In this document: piece after piece, positions 25,201 through 40,200 of the stretch | How positions within the stretch are numbered: position 1 is the stretch's first letter | Layout of the letters: every line of letters begins with the position of its first letter | Assembly (NCBI GenBank): GCA_037389465.1 | Contig: JAZARR010000197.1 | Location: 6,000,501-6,064,500, forward strand | Origin: Baylisascaris procyonis | Taxonomy: Eukaryota; Nematoda; Chromadorea; Rhabditida; Ascarididae | Direction: 5' to 3' | Length of the DNA stretch: 64,000 nucleotides | The notes under the pieces: model-generated | What the model was told of the DNA's origin: nothing | The model's database searches: none | Seen by the model: only the letters and a program-made list of their open reading frames with translations | Program-made: the position numbers and the translations under genes

Positions 25201-28200
25201 TCCACAGAAGTCTCATATACCTAAATCTTGGAAGGTGTTTCTGGCCCGTATCAACCCAATTAAAAACTGGGCTAAAAATCTTTGGCTCTAAGTCATTAGA
25301 ATATAGACTTCTTGAAGACGACCTGAAGTTCTATTCTCAAATTGTCAAACATATTCCATGGTACAACCTGCTGTCGGCAAACAAAGAACGATAAACATAT
25401 AATTACGTAAGCTATGTCGCTCAGCTATTATGTTCATTAGTTTCCACGATGAAGTCACAGGAATATGAAATTTCAGGATGTCTTGTTGCATTTGATATAT
25501 GCCACTTTGTAGACTATACAATGTGACAAGGTTTTTTAACCTTTGTTTTAATCGATCAGCTCCATCATCTCTTTTTTTATTGATAACTATCAGTATGTTT
25601 CTTTTCCACGTGTTCTTTTCTCACTGCACCATTACCAGTGGAATTTTCTTTCTTCTTGTGAATAAAGGTTTCACCTCAGTTATCATCAACGCCTCTTGCC
25701 CTCTCCCATTCCTTCATTAGATGTTCTCCTCCTTTGCACTTCTCCTCCATTTCTTTCTATTTTCGTCGCATAATTAGACAGAAAGCATTCCGCCATGCAA
25801 TTTTAAATACTTAACAAAGATTTTAAAAACTTTTGAAATACGATAAACCGAATACTGCTGCACAAGTAGAGAGTATTTTGTTGAGAAATTTATTTAAACA
25901 AATCGCTTTTACGCGGTTCATATCGCTGATAATTTCAATCTGAATTTCTTTCGATGATTAGTGCCAATTGCAGTTTAATTAATCACACCTTTTCCTAACA
26001 TGAATAAAGCCAAAAACAGCAATAAAATGATTTCAAATGATCTACTTATAGGAAATATAAATAGATCATTTACCTTGTAAGGTGACTGCATGAACAATCT
26101 GTGGATTCATCTGATGTTCTAAGCATTTGGCATCCTTCATCACTCCAAATTCTGAAAAAAAAGTGGCAGATAAATATAATAAATAAATAGATTAACGTGG
26201 CCATTATGACCAGGTACATTATGTGTCTTTGTATTCTGCTTCCATCAATAATCGCATTCAGAAGTTACTATGAAAATACAAATACCGAAAACGATGCTTC
26301 CATATTTCAAGCAACTTAACCAATGATGCAAATTTGTCACAAAAGAGTCCTTCTTCTGTAACCTGGCCAAGGTAAAATGAAAAAAGAACCGTTATAAGAC
26401 GAATGTAATTTTTTCTTCGATCTTCTAATGTCTACAACTCTTCCCAAATTGGTTGAATCGATGTAAACTATGGTACTGAAAGTCATGCCAAATTTAGCGA
26501 CTATAGCTAGCTTCAGTAGTTGCCGAATTGAAATTGCCAAGCAGACAGACAGAGATAGACAGGCAGACAAACAACAGGCATGGAATATATGATGGAAACG
26601 CGGCGTCGCTGTGATGTAGTTTTATAAAATCACATAGAGCCAAAAAAGCCCAGTGCTAGGAGTTCACACAGAAACTATGAAGTAAATTTACAGAAATGAG
26701 CTGAATTGAAGTAAAGCCGCGTTTGATAAAACATTACACTTTTTGATGAGATGAAGACTTAGTGAGTCTATCACCCCATTATCCTTTTTTATCTCATCCT
26801 TCATATCCATAAGGATCACATTTGCAATGCACAATCATCCATATAATCGACAACTTTTCACCTAGACGACCTATACGATCGTATACCTCATCCTGGACGA
26901 TCGTAATAATGAGCGCACCTGTGCAATACGCGTAGTGATTATTTCCCATCTGTGTATGCAAATATTCTTCAAAAATTTTTATTGAATTTAAAATAGAAAG
27001 ATAACAAAAAAAAAAAATAAAATCAACTCATCATTACTTTGTTGTTGAATTCCAAAAAACACATTGTGGATTTGCGACATTTGTTGTATGAATATGATAG
27101 AATGTAAACGTTACAGGATTGTTTGCCGGTAGTTGTAATGATTGATTTGGATTATTCACACTTGCACCTAAACAAAAAAAAATCAACTTTTTGAATGGGA
27201 TATGATATCATTTTAAAGCTTAAAAAGGAGAAGAGGTTCTTACCTTATAGATTTCACGATTCTACTAGTATTTCGTCGAAGAATGCAGTTGGGATCTTCT
27301 TTCTTTTTTAAATGAAATGTGATATTTTTCATCGTCGTTCTATTGACGTATTACATTGGCTTCATGTTATATTGGCATATGCAAATTTTCCTTTATGCAG
27401 ATTTTTTCTTCTTGAGATAACAAAAATTATAAAGTGATAAATTCAATCAGAACACTATTGCAAATAAATTACTAGCAACGAAATTGCCACAATGTGCATC
27501 GATGATATGGCATCGACGGCCCATAATAAAAATATCTAATTAAAGATTTAATATAAGTGTTTGAATTGAATTACATTTTAATAGAAGAGATAAATTTCAG
27601 ATATCATAATACATCTCTAGTGAGAGAAAAAAAATGTAGAAATATTCATCAAATCAATGCGTTAGAACTATGAAAATCGATTCATCTAGTGCTTAATTCG
27701 GCTGCTTTTTTTTATTACATAATTAATAAATAAAAAATCTTTAGATAATAAGAGATGAATTAGATAATAATAGAAATTACCAATCACAAGACTATTGATT
27801 ATTTTGTTGCCATGTGCTGCTAGAAGAGTTCCAACCGATTTGAAAATATAATAACCAAGACGCGTTGGATTTCGATTCAATGAAACCGTACGCATTCGCT
27901 ATAAAGAAAAACAAACTGAAATAGAGCGACAAATGAGCCAACATGATTTGCGCTTTTTTCAGCCCTCTTAATTTGAAAATGAGACTTTCTTTGTTGACAG
28001 CTCAAGTTTTTTTTTTGTTGACAGCTATAATTAGCTGTCAATAAGAAATTAAGAAATGCAAAATAATGCCTTCATATTTTGATTGATCCATCTATCATAC
28101 AAATTTTCTGCAAAATATTTCTTTTTTAAGTAGTGGAAATAAGTGTAAAATGAAAATCCGACTAATTCAATAAGCATTCATATTAATTTTATTATTTATA

Positions 28201-31200
28201 AACCCTTTCGAGTTTGATAGATCAACCTTAGAATATAATACAGTATGTATCATATCCACTAAATTTTTGCAATTCTAGCTTCATTTGTAATTGAGATGAA
28301 ATTATTTAATGAAAAAAGAGATATGAATATATGCATAAGTATTGAGAGAATTCTGTTATAATGTCATTTTGTAAAGCAAATTCATAAGAGCCTAAAAAAC
28401 TCCATCACAATGCAGGCTTACTAGGCTGATATAATCTAGTAGTCCTAATTATGGTTATATAATAAGGTGAGATTACTAGTTTATTATTAGGCCCATAAGT
28501 TTACAATTTACTTTGATTACCTTGATAGCTGCAAAAAGTAAAGTCTATGTAAAAATTTCTTGGAATTTCTTACTAACGTCAATTGTCTCCTATAAATATG
28601 GACGTTATACGGTTCTTTTGCATGATTTTCGTCGAAATAAGGTTATCGTAGTGAATTATTGTGAGGCTGTTGGGCCTTAAAGATAAATTCTTCTAATCTC
28701 AAAAGCTATACGGCTCTTTTCAATTCTTTCTCCTTTATCTCCCCGCTCCCACACCCCCTTCCCCTTCTCTTCTAGCTGTTAGCCTTTGTGCGTTTCTTGC
28801 AAAAATCCAATAAAAACGAATAGAAATGTCACTGGCATCTGATTTCAAAAAATTTTAGAAGCTTCATATTCAGACCCGAGGCGTTCATCGGGTGGCAATA
28901 TATCGCCTGAGGCTATAACGGTGAATGACTTGCAAAATTCGAGCAAGAGTATGTAAAGAGGTTAGGTTGTTTCATAACGAATTAGACTTGATGAAAAGTG
29001 AGAAAAGGTCCGGTGGTCGGGTTGTGTCCGATATTAAGGCGCATGTACAAATTGAGGGATGATTATGCAAGAGAATATAAATGGCTTTTAAGTTTCTCCT
29101 ACTGAACATACACATTAAAGAAGTAATTATAGAGAAAGATGGCTTATAAATGAGGAAATACGAGCATTCCGCGGAAATCGCCACTCAAAAAAGCGAAATA
29201 CAAACCGGAGAAGCGGCAAAACCAAATGGCGTTCCTAATGCCTCGTTTTGAGTGTTTCCGGAGGATTGCTCATACGATTCTTCTGCAATGAATATTTAAT
29301 GGATCTCTTGATTTGCCGCCTGCCACCAGGATTGTAGGACGATAATATTTAGAACTACGCACATGATATTCAGGTATCTATTAGCATCCAAATTATCCAG
29401 GTATTTATTAGCGTTCAAATATAAAGCTTAAAATGTTCAGTGCATGGGCGCTGTACCCTACAGAGTCAAAAAGCAAACTCGAGAAAAAAAGGCAAAATAT
29501 GTCAAGTGGTAGGCGCGAAAAATTTGATGAACATTCTAGGCCAGTTTTTCGTTTTTATATACTATGTGCTCTTTTACTTAGGCTCTCTCTCTCTTAACTT
29601 CCTTCCTCTCTCTATTACACATCCCCTTCTTCCATCGAATGAATCAATTTCACACTGATTCTTGCGAAAGAGAGGCATTATATTGCTGAAAATCTGTGGA
29701 GGAAAAAAGAACAAACATTGTAATACAGAATACCAATAGAATTAGACAAAAAAAGAAACCTCGGAAGTCATACATGAAGTGAAGCATTTTTTTTCCAAAT
29801 GCGATTTGAACTCAGATTTGCTCAGTTCCTCGAGGAAAACATCAGCTCAGAAAGCATACGGATCAAAATTCGAGCCTTATCCAGCAAAACGCTTCCAAAC
29901 TACTGTTACTGACCTAGAAATCATATTGTTCCGAATAAGACTTAATCTGGATTCTGACATAAACATAAACAAATATTAAATAATTACCAAGGACGTTCAT
30001 CGGCGGAAGTGACATTGAGGGGGAAAGTGAAAATCCAGAAAAGCTGATCACTTTTTCGACGGGTGGTTCAGTGCTAGTGGCATGCGATGGTGGTAAAGCA
30101 ATCAAAGTTGAGGTCAGTTTATAATTGCTTGATGAGGTGAGTGTAAATTGGGTTTCTGAAGACGATCCGGATGATAACATTGCCGGGATTTGAGGAACGT
30201 CATCGATTGGGAACGTCTGACGTTTCTGAATTTGAACTTCAAGTGCTGAAAAATTTTTTATACGTTGAAAGAAATTTAGAAACATGCTGAAAATAATGTG
30301 AGAGGTTTCGCTTCTCTCACCGATAACTTCAGTTTCCTTTTAAATGAAAACATCGGTTAAGCTAAGAGAATAGACTCCTTGTTATTTATTCAGCTACTTA
30401 TAAGTGCTTTGAAGTCTTATTACAAAATGAGCGAGAAAGTATTTCACTAACAACAATATGTTTTCACTCCACCAACACGAATTGCTTGGCAACAGATCTG
30501 CTTCAAATGTGTTTCTTTGGATTATACACAGTTGGCTGTCACCTCATACCAGGGTGGTTGAATATGATAATTGTCGTAACGAATTCTACTTAAGAAAAGC
30601 TTCTTATTCCATTTTACCCTTTAATTTTTTCCATAAACATTCAACACCATTTTTCAAAAATAAAATTAAAAACTTCAACACGTCTAGATTTATTCATCAA
30701 TGTGAGCATAAAAAATCGTTTTTTCGCCTTACATCCTTGAAAAAAGCCATTGTTCGCGAATTATAAGTCATACCTCTACGAGAAGGAGGTCGCGAAATCA
30801 GAATTTTTATGAAATTGAAAGCTCTAAACGAAGAAATTATAGAATTTCTTGGATGTGGAGCTTACCCCAATTGTCGAAGTCCATTTTCTTTTGTCTTGTA
30901 AAAATGAAATCAGCCATCAATATTGCACTCTGTTCGAGTACCGACATCAATGCAGAGGCTTTTGTGATACGCACGTTATGATTAAGCTGCATCCAAACTG
31001 GCTCAGCCACGGAACCCAACAGTTGATCTCCGGCTTCACCAAGTTCCTTAAGAAAGATGCGGAGATTACATCAATTTACGTCGTTTGAGGTTACAAAAAA
31101 ATAAGATGGAATTGAAAACATATAAAGTTTTGAAAAAGAGGAGAAAAGAAGTTGAATGAGAAAGGAAATGAGTGTTCGCCTAAAAATTTGCGCAATGCAT

Positions 31201-34200
31201 TGAAAGCAACTCGTCTACCTCCTTCACAATCACCCTATCCTCGAAAGCAGTTCCACGATGCAGAACATGATCCCCGAATGGAAAGTTGTAAAGATTCGCA
31301 AGTCCCTCTCTCAAAAGCGTAGAGGAGGCAGGAGATTCAGGAACAGGAAGTGCCTATGCGTGAAAATGGTTCCGAAATTTCGGGACCATTGTCATGGATT
31401 AGTTCATGAGGCGCTCAGAACCTAACAGTAGAAATTTTGAAGAGTATTTGACACTCTCTTATTTCTATGATTTTTTGAAAGTCTTTTCCAATAGCTACGT
31501 TCTTATTCAGCTACTTCATGAGCTGAAAAACGATATTAGAATCATAAAAGATAATCGTATCTGACCGGGAGATAAATATGATTGGGAGATTGCTTGAAAA
31601 TAATATTCGCATTTTTCTTTTCAAAGAAACAATTTAAGAAAACAAATTCGATATTTAAGTGCAATATCTTGGAAAACGAAACAATATACTAAAAGAATTA
31701 TTCCAAAAAGAGATATGAAAATCTTTGGTAGGATATGTTGTAAGGCATTTACTGAACCAATTCTCAAAGCTGGCAATAAATATAAGAAAAATCAATAAGT
31801 AGAAATATGAACCTGAGTAAAAGCAGTAGCTTTCGTACTTCGTTCATCGCGATCGTAGAGTAAATTATATTGACGTCTAGCAAGAGGTAATAATTCTTCA
31901 CCGATATCAACACTACCAGTTATATCGCCACCGTATATTCTATAATCAAAAAATTTACAAGTTATAAGAGCTGTTTGCATTTACGTGAAATTCTCTATTC
32001 TAGTCTTTTAAACCATATCTAACATTACTTCGGCTGCTATAGAAAATCTTCTTTTAAATCGTCGTTGATAGTATTCATCTCGAAGAACAAACCGACATTA
32101 TTTTTCAATGAAGCAAAGAATAATGCACTATTTTCATTGAATATGTGACAAACATTATTTATCAGCAATTAGGTATTTGCTGCTCACCCGCTCTGAAGTG
32201 TCTGCTGAAGATTGTTGCTTAAAGTACGACTTATATTTTCGGCTGGATCGTTATTCTGGATCGCCTTATTCAATTCTGCAATCCACTTATGCGTACAATT
32301 GTTTGTATCAGGTTCTGGCAACCATTCCTGTGTGTCACAGCTGCATTTTTGCACGACAACACCTGAAATTACAACAATTTAATGAATGTACGATTGGTAG
32401 CGAATGTTAGAGAGAAATTCTTTTTTCTTAATTTTGTAACGCTTATAGATTATCGTAGTAATTATTAATTAGCAACCAATAAGCAATCATACAACACATG
32501 GACAGCCATCAGCCATGATAGTACTAATTTTTGTTGCGAATATATCCACAAAACAATCTTTAAATGAGTAAATATTCGCTTGCGATTCAATTTATTCGCA
32601 TCAAAAATAAACTGTGATTTCGCAGAGGAAGTGCAGTTATAAAAACTCGAATACTCATTAACTGTGTTAGAACAGCGTTATCATAGATGAGGGATGCAAT
32701 TGATGTTGAGGCGATTTTCGCATTCGTTTTTCGCTATTCGAATGCGAACTCATGTCTTTGTGGGCATGTTTTGATGGCTAATGAAACATACTAGAAAATA
32801 AAACAATTCAAGAAGGTGTTCATTTTAACTAAGAGTACTGTGGCTATATACCTATCTATATGAACAGAGTAGCAAACCACAATTTTCTAGTGATAAGCAA
32901 CGTTTTCTGTGGTCATTTGAATGCATCGATTAGTGAACGTTTAGATGAGCATTAATCCATGATAAACGATCGAAAAGAATTAATAAAACGCACCGATAGT
33001 TGTTTCAGGATTAGGACACGGTAGTATTACTTCGCGACAGGCAGGTGTACGAGGGATTCGCATTCCATTCCACTCATATTCTTCACAATATCCTTGCTCG
33101 CCTGATGCATCTACCTGATCCGAGCTGCAATAATCAAAACGTATTTTTACATCTTTATTACAATTGATGATTTTACTTCCCAATTAAACTACAAACAATT
33201 CATATTGTTAATTCCATTTCAAAATATATAATCTTATAGTGCTCTATATATATGAATGTTAGTTAGATTTCAATTTTACGAAAGTTCACCACTTTACTCA
33301 TTCAAATCGAAAGGAGAGCGTTATCGATCGGTGTTTGAATTCTCTTTCGTTTGCTGATGATCAGTGCATACGTGAACATGTGGATAACAACCGTTCCTAG
33401 ATAATTTTTGACCCAACGAAACAAACAGAACGTTGTGATTATGCTTTAGATCGAAAGATCACTTATTTTAATGTCAAATTGTTGTGAGACCAACCTGGAA
33501 TCGGTCATCTCGTCTATTTAAGGAAAAAACGAGATATTTCAGGAGCCTTGAAGATGTTCCTTCGATGTTATACTATGTACCTTATTACTGCTAACTTGTA
33601 TGGACAATTTTGTAATGAACGGTGACGCTCTTTGAATCGAAAAGCACTTTTTTCGTGGATTCCTAGAGAAACAAAGTAAATTCCAAAAAATATGTTTTAT
33701 TCACCGTCTCAGGAATCTTTTACATGCAAGAGTTGCTTTATATTAAATATTTTGCTCCTAACTTATTTTTAATGAAAGAGTAATTTATATTACCTGAAAT
33801 ATTGTACAAACAATAGGCATTATCATTAAACATCGCTTACATATTTATAGAACGTAGTGAGACTAAAATGATAAAACTCTTAGATTGCAGCTAAATTGAT
33901 AAATTCGACTTGCATCATTAATTTTTTGATTTCTTAATTAATTAGGTCCAAGCGAATATCCGGGCAAGCGTTTAAGCCTAATATATTTCCTTACTGATTA
34001 TAGTATATTAATTATTAGACAACAAAAGAATATGGCATAATAAAATATGTCTTTTCTGATTTAAAACTGCAGTAGTCATTTCTCACAATTGCTTTTTAAT
34101 AACCCATAACTTACGATAAATGCCTATGGCATGTGAACGGAAAAACTACGCTTTCAAACTTTACAAATATGAGATACAACAATAAACACTTTTGCAGAAA

Positions 34201-37200
34201 AAATTTTCACATCATTAACTCCTCGATTGGGTTATGTTGAAAAATGTTTTCTCACATGGACCACCGATTAGAAATGCCTAGTCAGAAACAACATTAGCAG
34301 GGTAAGCAGGATTATTCCTCACAATTATGTGAAACTTCATTTTCTCGCATATCATCTATAAGTAACATACAATTTGCCATTTTTGATGATTATATAAAGC
34401 TTGCTTTCTGAGAAAACGTATACTTGAATTTGTATTCCTTATTGATTTTTCAATATTGAAAGAATTATGCTAGAGGAGGTGCCACAATGTGCATCTGATC
34501 AACTAGTTCCAGCGACTAAAAAAAAAGAAATGCCTATATTTTTATCGATCTGGCCGTCCAACCAATCTTCTATAAACGAATTTAGTCATACATAGTGAGC
34601 CGATAGTCATACAAAGAAAATCTGACCGTCATAAAGTGCACGCAAATTTCTTCTGACATTTATAAAATGCCCATATCTTTAGGGACTATATAAAATTTTT
34701 TGTCACTCTCGAAATTGACGGATTAATGTTGAACAGGCTCCAAATATTATCTGGCATACGTCGTATTCATGAAATTTCGTAACTCAGCGGTTCTCCTGCT
34801 GAGGCTATCAGACGAGTTGGCAGACAAGCACAGACATATACAGACCGGCGATACGGATAACAACATCTGAATGAGAAGGACTTTGTATAAAAGAATTGAA
34901 AAGTGAACTATTAAGAGAATTGATAACTCGGTTGATGTTGGACGGAGCATGTAGAAAAAATCGCATCCATCCAAAAAAAATCTCTGAGGTAATTAATTTA
35001 TGCTTTACTGTAAGTAGTAGAAAAGTGAATGTTTACTTGAGGAACTGGATGGTAACTTTTGACGAATAACTATTGTTGAACGTTAAATAATCTTCGAAAA
35101 TACGTTTACTCGCCCCCGTTATGAGTGTTGCACTTTTCTTCTTTCTTAAGAATTTCTTACTAAGCAAATATCAATTATTTGTAGTATGCTGGGAACATGC
35201 TGGAAAAGTTGGACAACACAATCCTCTTCGACAACAATATGAAGTTCATAGAGGCAAGCTTGTAGAAACACGAATGATTCGTTGTGGTATATGCATATAC
35301 AAAAAGGGAATAACTTACAGAGACAATCCAACTTTAAATGAAACTATCACTATTTACCGGGAAATTAAATGAGCGCTGCAAACAATACAATACTTCGATA
35401 TGTTTTTTGATGCACTATATGACAGTTGCAATGTCCCATACATCTAGCGTGCAATGGAGAAAATATATTCAATAATTAAGAATACCTGACGATTAATGTG
35501 TCTGAGAATGAACAGTTACAACATTATTTATAAAATATAATAAAACGATAAATTATGGTTCATCTCCCTCAATCTAGGATGTACTATAAAGTTGAAGAGC
35601 ACCTTTTTTTGGTAACCAGAACTTTAGTTGTTGCTCTGCAGTATCAGTGGATTAATGGGTGTAAGAGAAGAAAAGAAGAGGCATGAAAAGAAGGCAGCTA
35701 TAACGAAGAAGGGAAATGTTGTTGAGCAAATAGCCAAGGATCGCGATGAATACTATGGAGATATTAAGCACTGGTCACAACGTGATGCAATTCTATTATA
35801 GTGGAACGATTTATATGAGAGGTTTACTCTTATTGATTAGGGCTTTGATAAAATATTGAAAAATAATAAGCAGACTACCGTTCAGCAACTGTCCAGGAAT
35901 GGATAATGCCACGAGTAAACTGCTCAAATTGGTTAAACACCAATTTATATCGCGAATTCGGATGCTCTTTAATTGTATCACTGAAAGAAGGCAATTCTCG
36001 AAATGTTGAAAACTCATAAATATGGAAATCCTCTGCAAAAAAAAAAAATCGGAAGAAAACGAGCCCCAAAAGCTGACCACGTATTTTGTTATTGCATTAT
36101 GCCCTAAAATTTCTTGATAGACCTACATATATAGAAGTAATGTCATACGGCCATCAATCCCTTACTATCACTACCTTTAAAATACCTTTTGCAAATGACA
36201 TTTGATGATGACCCCCCTCGTCGAAACAACAAATGAATATATTACGCAATGGACTATCACCTGGTCGCGTATCTATACTTTTGGATATAACAAAAGCTTA
36301 TGACTCGATGAATTTCTACCTGTTGCTGGAAAAGCTTATCGACCATCTCAATCCTGTGGCTCTCATGTTGCACAAAATTTACTTATAACGGGGTAAGGAT
36401 AACCCAAACCAATACCCACACATCCCACAACGTAGAATACATTAATCGCGAACAAAAATCTTATGCACTTTTGGCATACGATTACTTACAGCAGTTAAAA
36501 TTGAAACTCTTAGAAGTGATTGTGATATCCAAAATTCCAGCTTTTTTTGCAATTTTGTGTGACTGCCAAAGATAAGAATAGATAGATCTCAGAAAAATGC
36601 GCTAGAATTTAAGAAAAATTCGAATATCTGCGTAATTTCAAAACTTGTAAAAACATAAAAAAGTTGATGACCAAGCAGATTATGAATTTTCTAAAATAGC
36701 TACGAATATGGAAAACAAACAAGCGGGTGAATATCTCAATGGATCTAATTTACAGATTAACAGAGAACATAAAAACACATCAGTGTTACCTCCACGAGCA
36801 AAACAAATCTAATATTTAGAAAAAAAAAAAGAGTTCAAGAAGGAAGTTAGTGAGTACCTGAACTGCCTTTAAGTGCACTGGTTCACCAATCTATAGCTAC
36901 AATTGTGTTTCAAAGTAGCCGTATGTTTTATATTTTATTAAAAATCAACTTTTTGATCGCTCTATATTTGTATTTTCTCTACATCCACGAAACGTCAATA
37001 ATCTATCACTAAAATAGACTATATAAATCAATTGCATCCAATTCCTCTAAGAGGTTCTCGCCTAGCCTAATCAACAAATAAAAGATAGGGCAGTAATGTA
37101 AATACAGACACACACAAACTATTAACAACCATATCTGCTTTAAAGCAGCCGTGATTCCGAAGCCGAACTCGGAGCATAAAAACGCATCTAAGGAACTTGT

Positions 37201-40200
37201 GAAGCCAAGACCTCGTCTTTGCATTCGAAAGAAAAGAAATGAATATTGTTTTTTTTGGCAGTTATCGTTACTTATAGCTGCTTTCGGATTAGTGGAACAA
37301 CTCAAAATCAGGTGTACATAATAATATCCAGTGGGGTATTTCACGCCCACGGAAATTTTTTGACTGCTGAGCTACAGCTAGCAGATAGACGGACAGACAC
37401 GTACATCCGTGTGCACAGACATGACAGCACCAGTAGCTGAGCTCGCAACACAAGGTGACATTTGCAAGAGTGTACACAAATGAAAGGTTTGCAAAAATTA
37501 CATTAAACCAAAAAAAAAAGTTTTCGTTTGAATTTGTGAGCCATAGTGAGGCACCATTTCTACTTCGCGCAATTGCAATCGTTGTCCACAATGGCTCATT
37601 TTTCTTTCAAAATTGTCACATGCTAATTGCCGCTTTTTCAAGTACAAACGATTTGTGCAATTAGATGAAAAAAATTGAATCTTAAAAAGAAGATATTATT
37701 GAATAAATATGTTCACTTTTGCATATATATGTCCATGCTATGAATTCAGAACAATAAATATGCAAATAAGCAATAGCTGATTGCAATGAAATGCAATTCA
37801 ATGCAATGCAATGAAGGTTGAATGGTAAGTAACAATTCTAGTTGATCATAAAAAGTGATTTGCAGTGCCGCCATTGCAGCATTCTCTAAAAGCTTCGAAT
37901 TCGGCCAATGTAAAAAAGTAAACATCGAATAAACGCTTTGGGGTTAGCGTCACTGATAATCTTTGATGTGCAATCGATATAAATCAAATAACCGTATTAT
38001 AGGACTTAGATTAATCCTCACCAAAAAAAAGCAAATAATTTGAATATCAAAAAAAAAAATAGTTCGACGATAGCATCAACATATCAAATAAAAGCAATTC
38101 AAATGTGCAAATTTTCATGACTTTTAGTTTCCCAAAGTCAATAATAGTCACAATAATCGTTTAATTACTGCGGTTTTAAACGCAGCCATCACTGAAGAAT
38201 TTCAAGAGGTCTCTCATTATGAGCCAAAAAATTAATGACAATTGAAATGCTCTCAAAGTGCTCTTCAAGTACGCCTTGTCGGTGCTTTTTTAAAACGAGT
38301 TTTTATCATCAAAGGGATACAAAATTCAAATATCACTGATCTTTTGATTTTTTTTTTGTTACTTATGGGAAGAAGACGCTTTTGCAATCGCGATTTTTAC
38401 AAATTTGCATTAGAAATTATCACAATGCTCATTCAAAAATAAAAAAAAAAGTTCTTGAGAATTTCACATAAATACTAATAAAGCGGTAATATTGAAATAT
38501 TGTAGACTGAAATTCTCACACAGTTAATGCCAGCACTCTATCATGCTTTCCCTAATCTTTACCACTGAATAAGTGCGCATCGAATAAAAAATCTACAAAC
38601 CTTGTAACGCCGTTGGCCGACTTATTATCATAGACGAATTGTTGACCATTCAAGCCGTGTGGAAGCAGAAATAAGAATAAAAATAAATTCGTAAAATTAG
38701 AGAAAGCTTGTATCATTACAGTTGATAGTGACCATATATATTTGGATCTCAGATTTTGATGATTTTTTAAAGCAGTTCTTCTCAAATAAAACTCGTCGTA
38801 GATGTTGTGCAACACTTAGATAGAAAGCGAAACGTTGAGTGGATTTCGTGATGAGTATATAGAAGAGGTGCTAGCATTCGAAATTCGTGTACGAAAAGAG
38901 CGAACAAAAATGAGGCCAACCATAGAGAAGCGATTTGCCCGTAAGAACCAGTTTGATGGACGAATACACTGCACTCTTCCGTCAAAAACTACAACAAATG
39001 GATGACTCATTGCAATTTTTATTTTCAATCCCTCATATAGCTACCGCCTAACGGGAAGAGTTTCATCATCATCGTCATCTTCGTTCTTTTGGCAATCGTG
39101 AAAATCTTCGATAATTCGCATTCATGGATCAGATCGATGAAGTCTGCTAAAACGATTATAACGGGCACTTCAAGTAAAGTCCTCCGTTATTGTGAGAAAA
39201 AAATTTTTTCCTTACCATTTGACAAAAATTAAGCTAATTGTATTCGATAATTAGCCTCTTCGAAGTTTCTTTTTAAGTAGCTCCTGATAAAATAGCAGGA
39301 AAAGATGAAAAAAAAAAAAAAACCCAACAAATAATTTTTGAGATAATTTCTGAACCGTTCAATTAAGTCACATTCCAATAGCCGTTTATCCAACACAAAC
39401 TGATCACATATGAGGTTACAGATTCCATAACTTGAATTTTTTAATGTCTACCAATCGAAAAAAAAACTGAATTTTTTCAGTCGGAAATCAAAGGCTTTGA
39501 AAAGTTTGAAAAGTGGAAAAAAGGAAATAAACATTTAGAATGCAATGTTGATTATGATGATAGATGATAAGTGATTGAAACTAGTGGCTAAATCTTGGAA
39601 CTGAAGCTGCTCTACAATCAAAAAGAAATTTTTGATTACACCTAGCAATTCTTACGTGGAATAATTATAAGTGTATAAAAGATGTACGAACATCTTTACG
39701 TAAGCAGCAATCGATAGCAAAGCGTATAACGAAAAATGGAAAAGAAATCGACATTAGCAATTCGCAAACGCTTTACAGAAGGCATAGGCGAACGATTGGA
39801 CATTTTCTAGCAATAAACGAATGCTTTTCGACACGTATCAATACAACACAAGCATTCGCAAGGAGAAAATTATCTCAGCAGTTTGTTGTTTTTTTACGTC
39901 TTTATAATTTTTGTAAAACGCCCTTATACAGGTGTCATACCTAAGTGTACGTGTATGTCTATCAACCTGTCGGGCAGTTTCTTTTTGTGAAATAGAAAAA
40001 CTGAGATTCGACAAATACATCTTTTCTTATGTGATGAATTTGAAGCATCAGTTTTTATCACCGATTATCATCATCTACGCAAGTTGATGATTTGTTAAAA
40101 TTTTTCATAAATTAGATTTTCTCTGATATAGTTTGCAAGGGATTCATACATAAGTTTTCAGCTAGCTATCGGATCACTCAGTTTCATTCTAGTGAGCGCA

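Larger units (their letters stand above)
19237..27780 (-). other. lat-2 introns 20 to 28
   Basis: Nine introns of 0.45-1.2 kb through the GPS and 7TM part. They contain CAGACAGA-rich patches (about 22225 and 26540), an A/T palindrome, and the duplicated acceptor. No nested gene is supported. Confidence 0.6.
27899..32993 (-). other. lat-2 introns 14 to 19
   Basis: Six introns of 0.25-1.3 kb in the HormR/GAIN part. They include the hairpin at 28018 and a 102-codon plus-strand frame at 30458 without support. Confidence 0.6.

Noticed and set aside
25038..25394. 118-codon plus-strand frame opposite the GPS-TM1 intron
   Set aside because: No recognisable domain, and the minus strand is also open there; chance frame.
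30458..30766. 102-codon plus-strand frame in intron 17
   Set aside because: Composition typical of translated AT-rich intron; no start context or homologue known to me.
38552..39028. Extra lat-2 exons between exons 13 and 14
   Set aside because: Exons 13 and 14 already join in phase (phase 2) and the HormR/CLECT borders are complete, so no exon is required.
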